NCBI GenBank assembly: GCA_022836615.1
Contig: MU405274.1
Span: 146,983-210,982, forward strand
Direction: 5' to 3'
Source: Annulohypoxylon bovei var. microspora
Taxonomy: Eukaryota; Ascomycota; Sordariomycetes; Xylariales; Hypoxylaceae
Length of the DNA: 64,000 bases
Positions 55,393 through 64,000 of the stretch are shown one piece after another. The translations under genes and the position numbers were made by a program. Positions within the stretch are counted from its first letter, which is position 1. Every line of letters begins with the position of its first letter. The notes under the pieces were generated by a model that worked only from the letters and a program-made list of their open reading frames with translations, was not told the DNA's origin and searched no databases.

Positions 55393-58376
55393 ATGGCTGA
55401 ACCCGAGAATGAGATAGATCTTTTCGCAGACCTGTAAGGATGACATCTATTATCCCATCAACTAGCTTTGCATACATTTCGCACCCGTACTTAACATTCG
55501 CAGATATGATGACGATGGTGCTCCCGCCGCAATCCAAACAGCGCCTGCAGCGCAACCGTCGGCTTCTATCCCCGTTCCTGCTGCCACTTCATTCAACCAT
55601 CAGCCGTTAGTAGAGTCGTACAGTAGACCCGAGACCGATCAGGAACACAACGACATAATCCACACGACCGAAGAGAATGGCTACGGTGACGAATACCAAG
55701 ATGATAACTATGATGATGACGACGATGTTGATTTCAACTTGGGTAATGGACCTACTAGTGCCGTTACCGCAGCACATTCCCATCAAGATGATTCTGCTTC
55801 TATGTATCACACCACTCGAGGACCTAGCGCTAAAGAAGATGGGTAAGTATTTTCCTTTAATATGATTTTTTTTCTGTTTTGTCCCAGTTTTCTACTAGTC
55901 CACTAGCTCTTGATGAGCCCTGCTACGTCTCTCGCCCTTCAAAGACCAGGTCAAACCGGTGTATGGAGCATACATAAATGCTCAAAGCTTTTGGTTCAGG
56001 AGATATAAGCTTCCTAGTCATTCTTTGGGTGGTCAAGAGTATGGGTTTTGGTACCCTGGGGCTTCAGCTAGAAGGACTTTGGTGAACAGGAGGACTGTTT
56101 CTGTCTCGCTAGCTGTCTTCGATATGGAGACGTGGTGATGGTTTACCAAGTCGGTCGACACTCAAATGCATAGCCAAGGGGAAAGCACTCCAGCCGTCCG
56201 GATCTCAAGAGGTGCATTGCGGGAAAGAAAGTGGAGATGAGGACGAAGGAGGAGTCACTCTGCCACCTTTATAAGGAAGCCAACGATAAAAGGTCGACTA
56301 TAGTCAGTACAGAACACTACTACTACTGCCCTTCCGTAGCCATTCATCAGGGATAGGCTCATAAAGCCCACGAAGAACTATAACTTTGAAGGCTGTAACA
56401 AGAATTGGCAGCGAATAGCGCTCGAAGTCATGTCCTAGCTTCACGATAGCAGAGAGACGAGAACAAAATTCGACATTTCAGACATCACCTGCCATCACCC
56501 TGCCGTTGTCTTGTTCTGTTGAGCAGTGCTGTTTAGGCCTTCCTCCTCGGATTATACCACTGGCCCATGCATCACCATCCCCTCATCTGAACTTCAAGAT
56601 TTTAAGATTTCCACAAGATTTCTATAAGATCTTACGTACACAACACCAGCCACTATGGACATGTCTAAGAACCAAGAGGAGGACTATATACCACTACTCT
56701 TTGATGGCGAGGACTCTGAACATGACCGACAGTTTTTAGACACCAATCCCCCCCTTGTTCAGATTTCCGATCGACCGGCTCAGCCTATAGATGATGATGA
56801 AAGGTCAGAAGGTTGACTATACGGGCTTTTAGCGATCTGCATACGAGTCCAACGAGTTTGCCAAGTGGCCATCGTGCCTTGCTCAAACTGCATACACTGA
56901 CTTGTTTTCGTCGACTACGCACTTTTATATCTCGTAATCATTTGTGATACGCTGAGGCTGACAATAATTTTTGTATAGAAAAATGTTCATTGGTGGCCTT
57001 AACTGGGAAACCACTGATGGTAAGGAGCCCCGTTCTCGATTCATCCCAGCTTGATCGCTAACATTTGCCTTTATAGAGAGTCTTCGTGATTACTTCTCTC
57101 AGTTTGGTGAGGTGACGGAATGCACGGTGATGCGGGATGGCGCTACGGGTAGATCGCGCGGATTCGGATTTCTCACATTCAAGGACCCCAAGACAGTGAA
57201 CATTGTTATGGTCAAGGAACACTTCTTGGATGGCAAGATTGTAAGTTTAGCCTCAGCTTTACACATCCTCTTCAGGTGACTGAAAACTAATTCAATGCCT
57301 AGATTGACCCGAAGCGAGCTATCCCTCGCGACGAGCAAGAGAAAACCAGCAAGATATTTGTTGGAGGTGTTAGCCAGGATACCACTGAACCCGAATTCAA
57401 GGACTACTTTGCCCAGTTTGGCCGAGTCGTTGATGCTACCCTCATGATGGATAAGGATACCGGGCGACCAAGGGGCTTTGGGTTCGTCACTTTTGAAAGC
57501 GAAGTTGGCGTCGAGGCGTGCCTCAGCACTCACCTAGAGATCCATGGCAAACCCATCGAGGTGAAGAAGGCTCAGCCACGGGGTAACATGCGAGAGGAAG
57601 AGGAGGCTACAAGGCGAGGCAAATTCCGAAAGGGCGGAGTTGAAGATCAGGCTAGCACTCCGACTCAGATGCCCAACCAGATGGGACAAGGAGGAATGAC
57701 CCCCCAAGTCATGGCTCAGTATATGCAGAGGATGCAACAGTACATGACTATGATGCAACAGCAAATGGTTATGAACCGAGGCATGGGAATAGGAACCATG
57801 AACCCTGCTATGATGCAAATGATGCAGATGCAACAGATGCAACAGATGCAACAGCAGATGTCCCAGGGTGGAGGTCAAAATTCACCAAACAACCCGATGG
57901 CGGCGATGGCCAATATGAATCCGGCTCTCATGCAGCAGATGCAACAGCAATTACAGAATCAAATGATGAACAACGGAGGTGCTGCGCAAGGTCAGGGCCA
58001 AGGCGAGGGAGCTCAGCCAAGTTTCAATGACTTCAACCAACAGCAGATGTTTAACCCGCGCGGGGGCGGAAGCCGACGTGGTGGTCGTGGTGGTTATAAT
58101 CAAAATCAGAATTATGGCAACGTGGGCGGTGGAGATCCGACCTCTTGGGAGGGCATGTATGACGATGTTCCTCAGCCTAACTTCAACCAAGGAGGCCGAG
58201 GAGGTTTCCATCGGAGTAGGGGTTCCCATCAGTCAAGTCCGGGACCCGTCGACCCCACCCATGCACCTCCGGCAAACGCCCCCACTGGCCCGAAAAACGC
58301 CGGCAAGCCAGGTGCTAATTATCGTGGTGGAGGACGAGGTGGTAGTAATCGGGGCTTCCACCCTTACGGTCGCTAG
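55393..58376 (+). CDS. HRP1: Two-RRM hnRNP, Hrp1/Nab4-like mRNA 3'-end processing factor
   Basis: Exons 55393-55433, 55504-55842, 56979-57019, 57077-57240 and 57303-58376 give 552 residues. Hrp1 is the CF IB subunit that binds UA-rich efficiency elements in pre-mRNA 3' ends and shuttles between nucleus and cytoplasm. RRM1 starts KMFIGGLNWETTD (RNP2) with RSRGFGFLTF (RNP1). The conserved linker is IDPKRAIPRDEQEKT. RRM2 has KIFVGGV and RPRGFGFVTF. The C-terminal half is Met/Gln-rich low complexity (MQRMQQYMTMMQQQMVMNRG) then RGG-type (RGGGSRRGGRGGYN), likely prone to phase separation. The N terminus is acidic (YDDDDDVDFNLGNG). Intron 2 (55843-56978) is 1136 bp, far longer than other introns here, and contains a candidate alternative first coding exon at 56655-56803. 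Confidence 0.93.
56655..56803 (+). other. Candidate alternative first coding exon of HRP1
   Basis: An ATG in good context (A at -3, G at +4) opens 49 codons, MDMSKNQEEDYIPLLFDGED... ending in PIDDDE plus AG. A GTCAGA donor at 56804 follows. The exon ends in the same phase as exon 2 (two bases over), so joining to 56979 gives R-KMFIGGLNWETTD in frame. An upstream stop and lack of a phase-compatible acceptor argue for a separate first exon rather than a cassette. The product would be about 475 residues with a different acidic N terminus. Confidence 0.5.
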
Positions 58377-59311
58377 AACCGCCGTCGTTAGAAGGGTTGT
58401 CAATACCCCTACGCCTCTCTTCGCATGGCAGTGCTTATTACGAATGAGGAAATTCTGCTAGCATAAGCTTTCACGAGCTCATGAGTCGACGGGACCCCAT
58501 GGGAAAATATGCACATCGAACACGATAGTCATTGCTCTCACTCATAATCATCTCTTCTTTCTCGCCACCCCACCCCAACGTTTGCAGATGACACTACTCT
58601 ACAACGGTCATTTGTTTGTACCCATTACTTTACTCATTCGCGCATGATATTATGCAGTTTCGCAGACGAGGGCATCCGTTGAGGAAATAAGCCGGCCCTC
58701 TTGGCTTTCGCAGGGAGGGAGAAAGATGGAGGCTTCTCTCAATGTGCAGCTACGACTTGGCATTTCAGGGGACCTGGTCCACTGGCTAGTGCTGACTTTT
58801 GCGAATTTAACTCGGACAGTCCTACCGTACACGGATGGACGGTCGAACCCGATTGTATGTAAAAGGGGTTATTTGCCGTGGTCCGTACGTAATAAAAAGT
58901 GATGCATATTGCACATGCAACTATATTGATGCTTGGTGAATGTGAAATGCGAAATGTGAGGCCTATATTAACAGAACGGTGGAAGCCTGATACCGAGAAA
59001 ATCACAAGTCACAAAATTGGGCAAGACGCGTTCTTTGAAAGCTCAGGGAATATATAAATACTAGGTAGGTACCTAACGACACAGTATCTCTCAAGTCGAA
59101 AATGCTTACACCAGCATAAGACTCTACACAATAGATGAGATTGATAATTCGTTTAAAATTGGGAGTGAATCTGTAGAACTCTGCCAATATATAGTTACTC
59201 ACATAATTGGTAGTATAAGATGTGAGCAGTGTACATTAGTTGGCGTATAGTTTGAAAAGGAGACTCCCCTAGTACACTACTTGATACAGACAATTACCAA
59301 TTCTCTTTCCC
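58377..59311. other. Convergent intergenic region
   Basis: About 0.9 kb between the 3' ends of HRP1 and the PhyH gene, with TACTAGGTAGGTACCTA at 59059. No gene seen. Confidence 0.5.
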
Positions 59312-60301
59312 CTAATCTCTATAAAGCCGTGTGAACCCTTCCGCAGGTGGCTGAAGCCAGTTCCGCTCATCGTACTTAGCTCCTTCTCCCTCTATGACAT
59401 GGAACGTGTAGATAATCCGACCCTTCTGGCTTAAGTTCCTCTCGCTCTTGTGCAGCAAGTTGCCATGTATCAAGACCAAATCGCCGGCCTTGACCTCGCC
59501 CATCTTATACTCGCCATCCTCGCTCTCCCCCACCTTCTCCCCGTAGTCCTCTCCCACAGGGAACCTCGGGCCGGCGTTGTCTATAAACTCGGTGCCGCCG
59601 GCCGCCGCGCGCGCGAACCGCTGGCGCACGGGGGCCCACCGGTGGCTGCCGGGCAGGAAGCTCAGGCAGCCGTTCTCGGCGGTGGCGTCCTCGAGGGCGT
59701 ACCAGAAGCCGACGGCGGAGGGCGGGTCGGTGTACAGGAAGGTCGAGTCCTGGTGCGGCGGCACGGCGCCGCCGATCTCCGGCTGCTTGCAGATGACCAT
59801 GCTCTGCAGGCACCGCGGGTCGCGGAACCCGAGCGCGCGCGCCACCGCCGCCGGGTGGCTCTCCACGCGCCCCGCCGCCACGCTGCCCCCGCTCGACCCC
59901 GCCCCCAGCAAGTCCGGGTTCAGCGCCGGGTCCAGGAGCGAGGCGAAGGGCGGCGACAGCGCGTGCAGGAAGTGCCCGATCTTGTTGATGGCGCGGGCTT
60001 TGGGTTTGGTGAGAGCGCCGGAGGCGTCGAAGGCGTCCTCTTCGAAGAAGAACCGCACTTTGTCTCCCGACGAGAGGAAGTAGTCGTCGCCCACGTGCGC
60101 GGACTTCTCGCCGGTGCTGAAGCGCGTCATGGGGTGGTCTGACAGCGAGAAGTTGTCCAGCAGGGTGTGGGTTTCGTTTAATAGTGCTTGGACCGTCGTT
60201 GGCGGGAGGGCGTGCGGGACGATCAGGTAGCCGTCCCGCCAGAAGGAGGCAAGCTGGTCGGGGGTCAGACCCCCGGTTGAGGCGGGTGTTTCGGAGGACA
60301 T
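59312..60301 (-). CDS. Phytanoyl-CoA dioxygenase (PhyH) family protein
   Basis: Single exon, 329 residues, similar in length to PHYHD1-type proteins. The family uses Fe(II) and 2-oxoglutarate. Ligands are visible as H183-x-D185 (VPPHQDSTFLYTDPP) and the distal His in the HGNLLHKSERN segment (H284, with R288 close by). FWYALEDATAENGCLSFLPG and SHRW form the typical core. There is no C-terminal SKL-type PTS1 (it ends FTRLYRD) and no N-terminal PTS2, so peroxisomal targeting is not evident, unlike true phytanoyl-CoA hydroxylase. The substrate is unknown. A Ser/Gly/Ala-rich insertion lies near residues 133-155. It is very GC-rich, giving spurious antisense frames, and is divergent from ECT1. Confidence 0.9.
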   Translation of the reverse strand: MSSETPASTGGLTPDQLASFWRDGYLIVPHALPPTTVQALLNETHTLLDNFSLSDHPMTRFSTGEKSAHVGDDYFLSSGDKVRFFFEEDAFDASGALTKPKARAINKIGHFLHALSPPFASLLDPALNPDLLGAGSSGGSVAAGRVESHPAAVARALGFRDPRCLQSMVICKQPEIGGAVPPHQDSTFLYTDPPSAVGFWYALEDATAENGCLSFLPGSHRWAPVRQRFARAAAGGTEFIDNAGPRFPVGEDYGEKVGESEDGEYKMGEVKAGDLVLIHGNLLHKSERNLSQKGRIIYTFHVIEGEGAKYDERNWLQPPAEGFTRLYRD

Positions 60302-60717
60302 GGTTTATGTGTATGTATGGACTACGGTAGACTTGAGAGACTTGAGACGGATATTGACTATGGCTTTCAATGGTTACATTTATTGACTAATACAAACGGT
60401 ACAAGCGATGATCGGTTGGAACTGATGATGTCGGCGGCATGCGATAGTGGGGTCACGGAGCTTAGCTCGGGGCTCTTGTCGATAAGGGAGCCGAGATGAG
60501 GGGTCGTAATAGACCGTGTGAGGCACGGTAGGAATTATGGTTTAAAAAGGCGCAATAGACAGTGTCGATAGTTCTTGCCCAGCATTCAAGCCTGGCAACT
60601 CTAACCGATTTAATTTAGGTAGGTGGACTTGTATATTGTGCATCGGGACAACTTTCTTATTCTTAACATAACATTGCCCTTTTTTGGAACTATTTTATAA
60701 ACCGTTTGTGCCTTACC
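60302..60717. promoter_or_regulatory. Divergent promoter region PhyH / ECT1
   Basis: 416 bp between divergent start codons (60301 minus, 60718 plus), so both promoters likely lie here. TTTAGGTAGGTGG occurs at about 60614. No clear TATA box. Confidence 0.45.
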
Positions 60718-62187
60718 ATGAGTTCAGAACAAGAGGTCCTATCTGGACCACCAGCCCCAGAGCTGCTGGACGACCGAATCTGGGTTGACGGATGTTGGGA
60801 TTTCTTCCATCATGGCCATGCCGGCGCAATGCTGCAGGCCCGCCAACTCGGCACGGAGCTGTATGTCGGTGTGCACTCCGACGAGGCCATCCTGGAAAAC
60901 AAAGGCCCGACAGTCATGAATCTGCGGGAACGGTACGGATAGCTCTTCCCGGATCGTATTCTGAAGAGCAGTTCTGCTGATCCTGGATTTATATGAAAAA
61001 AGACTCTCCGCCGTGGACGCTTGTCGCTGGGTTACCCGATCCGTCGCGCACGCGCCGTATGTCACGCAGCTGGACTTCATAAGTCACTTTGGCTGCAAAT
61101 ATGTGGTGCATGGAGACGACATCACCTCCGACAGCAGCGGCGAGGACTGTTACCGCTTCGTGAAGGCGGCCGGTCGCTTCAAGGTCGTGAAGCGCACGCC
61201 GAGCATATCGACGACGGACCTTGTCGGTCGCATGTTGCTATGCACCAGGACGCACTTCATCAAGTCACTAGAGAATGTGCTCGCGGGCGTAGAGGGCAGT
61301 GGCACCGAAGCCGAGAAGAGAGCGGAGGGAGATGCTATGCTAAAGCGTATTCACCAGTACGCGACCGACGAGAGTGGCAAAAACCCTGGCGCAGATGTAT
61401 ACTTCTGGTCGGCATCCAAAGCTGCGAAGACCGATGCGACGGAGGAGAAAGGCTCGTTCCGCCCATTACTCAAGGGCCAAGGCCCGAAACCCGGCCAGAG
61501 AGTTGTCTACGTTGATGGAGGCTTCGATCTATTTTCTAGTGGACATATCGAATTCCTCCGCCAAGTCGTCCTGACAGAGGAGAAGCTGGCGAAGAAGGAA
61601 GGCTGGTATGATCAACAGGCTGTCAATGAGCGTCGTGGCAAGGGTGCCGACTATGGTCCAGTCTTCGTGGTTTCCGGAGTGCATGACGATGAGGTTATTA
61701 ACTACTGGAAAGGAGTTAACTATCCCATTATGAATATTTATGAGCGCGGTCTCTGTGTGCTTCAGTGTCGGGTCTGTGATCTCGTTTCCTATTCTTTTTT
61801 TAATAACACGTCGCTAACTATATTTTATAGTATGTTAATGCCGTCATATTTGGCGCGCCCTTCTCGCCAACCAAATCGTACCTTACGAGTTCTCCATGGG
61901 GTACCCCTGACGCCGTATACCACGGTCCTACATCATTTATGCCGCTTTCGTACGACCCATACAATGTGCCGAAGGAGTTGGGTATCTTCCAGGAAGTTCC
62001 AAGTCACGAGTTCCAGGACGTTAATGCCGGTGCCATTGTACAACGTATCATGAAAGCTAGGGATCTTTATGAGGAGCGGCAGAGGAAGAAAGGTATGAAG
62101 GCCGTAGGTGAGGCTGCACACAGGCATCGAGAAATACTAGAGGAGGAGCAACGCCTCAAGGAAGAGAAGATAGCCGCTGAGGCCTGA
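60718..62187 (+). CDS. ECT1: Ethanolamine-phosphate cytidylyltransferase
   Basis: Three exons, 60718-60932, 61003-61771 and 61831-62187, give 446 residues. ECT1 makes CDP-ethanolamine from CTP and phosphoethanolamine, the rate-limiting step of the Kennedy route to phosphatidylethanolamine. Two tandem cytidylyltransferase domains are seen. The first has RIWVDGCWDFFHHGHAGAML (the HxGH-type HHGH motif), VGVHSDEAI and KRTPSISTTDLVGRML. The second has VVYVDGGFDLFSSGHIEFL, where the HxGH is changed to SSGH, as is usual in this family, and VNYPIMNIYERGLCVLQCR. The end is a charged helix. The second donor (GTCTGT) is weak but gives LQCR-YVNAVIFGAPFSP, which matches the family. It is cytosolic or ER-peripheral. 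Confidence 0.95.
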
Positions 62188-64000
62188 GCATGCATCTGTG
62201 TGGTAGATTATTAATTGATTTTCATTACTATGTACGGGGAATAGAGGGGAAACAAGCAAAAGTAAAGGGCCTATTGGCATATAGTGGTAGTAGTAGGTGA
62301 AACCCCGCGGCTTGAATAGAACTATCAAATGACTCCAGTCTTTAACATCTACTTTTCATCCTTAGGTATTTTCATCCTGAGGTATTGATATACAGCATAC
62401 ACTTAATGCCAAGATTCGATAATAATTTCAGGTTTCAGCTTCATTTCCCTTTAGTTTCTGTCACTTTATCGACAAACCCTCGGGCAAATTTGTGGTCGTT
62501 ATAGTCTGTGATTTAGATATATATAGAAACTTGCGGTCGTACAAGCTGTAACATCCCTTTAAGCGAGTGTCTTGTGCATAGAAGTAAGAGCCGTTCGTCG
62601 TAAATCACATTGTCCTAAGCCGTAGGTACCTGTAATGAATAGCTGACTGTGGCTGACTGACTGAACGAATAGACTTGCGGCTCTGTAACTTGCCAGCCGA
62701 TTACCGTTATACTAAACGCCTAATAGGCTAGACTGCGCTTACGTGAGGTTGCGGAGAGCAACTTTTTGAGTAAGACGGCTGTGGAAATATGCGGGTAAGC
62801 AATTAATGCAATGCATATCATAGCGAATAGCTGATTTTCATTAGAATACTAGGTAGATACTGCACATATGTATCTAGGTAAGAATCTGTGTCAGAGGTAT
62901 GTATTCCTTGCTGGTTATGTTGATGTATCAGGTAGGTGCTAATGACTCAATAGTTGCGTCGGCGAATCATATCTTTAGTTTTGTATGAGTAACATTTATC
63001 TCAAATATCACATCCTGATTGTTACTAGGCAGCTAGGGACGAATCCATCAGGACTGAACAAGCAGCAAGCCATAGCGAAGGAGAATGAGCGGTGAGATTA
63101 CCATTTCAAATCAATGTTTAAGAATGGGAAGTCGGCTTACATAAAAGAAAATGTCTAGAATACATGTGAAGGCTAGAACGAGGTGAGAATAAGCCCTTGT
63201 CATCTTTTTTGACAGTTAGGAGCTCGGGCCAACTGAGTCTTTCCAGAAGAAGGAAAGAACATGGGCGATCCCGATCTAGGTGACGTGAGAAACAAACCAC
63301 TTCCGCCTGAAGACTAACAGGTTTCACAAAGACGGACTCATCGTTTGCGCTACACAGCAGGTACGTCTCTTGAAATAGGTATATACTACATAACGTAAGT
63401 TACCTATCTCATGTAGGGCTTTTCTTAATAATTTCTCGAAATATGTACGAAATAGATTGTGTAGGGCTTTACTCGATCTAATGGTCCGTAGGGTGTGTTT
63501 ATTTAATTTCCCCTACGTAGCTAAGTTGGGTTGCATCATCTCTACGGCATAAGCAACGACCGTTAAAATCAGTATATTTGATACATTGGGTACGCAGGTA
63601 GGTACATACAATTAAGATTCCCGCACACCCAGCTACGCTGGAAAGCTGCAGCTACAGCAGGTACCTATTTCGTGACACGGATACCAATGAGGTCTGTGCG
63701 CCCTTCTGGAAGCTGCGAAGAATGCAAAGAAGCTTCAAGGAAAAGGAGCTGGGGCCTTATAAAGGCCTCTACTGAGCTTTAACTGGGGAATGGCGTCCTT
63801 GATCTGCCCCACTCCCCCCAAAGTCTCAAGGGCTAAGAAGTTAAGCGCAACATTATTCAATGATCTTCTTTCCAATCCTAATCCCAAGAACTTATCCCCC
63901 CATACTATGGTGGCCCATAGGTGGTACTGTGCCAAAAAAGAATTAAATTTTGGAAAATAGAAGTAGCTATTCCTAATACGGTAGTTGTGCTGGTGGGTAT
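62188..64000. other. 3' region without recognisable gene
   Basis: About 1.8 kb with several CTAGGTAG/GCAGGTAGGTACAT words (62847, 63594). A 66-codon minus-strand frame near 63735-63935 (MAQYHLWATIVWGDKFLGLG...) could be the end of a gene beyond the window or chance. Nothing else supported. Confidence 0.45.

Noticed and set aside
59450..60142. 230-codon plus-strand frame over the PhyH gene
   Set aside because: It is antisense to a complete PhyH protein with iron ligands. It is Gly/Val/Glu-rich low complexity.
63735..63935. 66-codon minus-strand frame near the window end
   Set aside because: No recognisable family. It could be part of a gene beyond the edge, but the sequence here does not show it.

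Overview
This window looks like a nuclear contig from a filamentous ascomycete, most likely a Sordariomycete; Xylariales is a guess from general protein and intergenic style. Genes lie on both strands and most have short introns (about 48-110 bp) with GTAAGT/GTACGT/GTGAGT donors. The gene set is fungal: SNF1 kinase, GH72 glucanosyltransferase, ERG4, a HET-domain protein and a LaeA-like methyltransferase. I recognise 22 protein genes. I rebuilt exon structures by hand from splice sites, reading phase and family motifs. I see no tRNA, rRNA, CRISPR array or intact transposon.

Layout, 0-31 kb: a membrane-anchored pepsin-fold protein that has lost both catalytic motifs (0.7-2.6 kb); eIF2 beta (3.4-5.1 kb, minus) divergent from MIM2 (6.0-6.4 kb); a J-domain protein (7.7-8.9 kb); a GEL1-type cell-wall glucanosyltransferase (11-12.5 kb); an eight-exon LaeA-like methyltransferase (13.3-15 kb, minus); a TauD-like dioxygenase (17.6-19 kb, minus); SNF1 (20.9-23.4 kb, minus); a predicted mitochondrial protein of unknown role (24.8-25.6 kb, minus), divergent from the DNA polymerase epsilon B subunit DPB2 (26-28.4 kb); and the sterol reductase ERG4 (28.9-30.8 kb, minus).

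Layout, 31-64 kb: an orphan STAND-type N-terminal domain protein, an L-amino-acid oxidase and a HET-domain protein (31.6-39.6 kb); a histidine phosphatase; a coiled-coil protein; a branched-chain aminotransferase; a P450 divergent from an old-yellow-enzyme oxidoreductase (46.5-51.4 kb); the Rab GAP GYP1 (minus), divergent from the two-RRM protein HRP1; and a PhyH-type dioxygenase (minus), divergent from ECT1.

Most genes are housekeeping (translation, replication, mitochondrial import, ergosterol and phosphatidylethanolamine synthesis, Rab traffic, mRNA 3'-end processing, energy sensing), mixed with accessory oxidative enzymes. No backbone synthase (PKS, NRPS or terpene) is present, so the oxidases and methyltransferase do not form a classical metabolite cluster here.

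The observations most worth checking are: the double-dead aspartic protease; a phase-matched alternative first coding exon inside a 1.1-kb HRP1 intron; three short stop-free introns of length 3n (SNF1, TauD-like, BCAT); micro-exons of 10, 12, 13 and 16 nt; and the STAND-like/oxidase/HET neighbourhood. All splice models are inferred from sequence alone.
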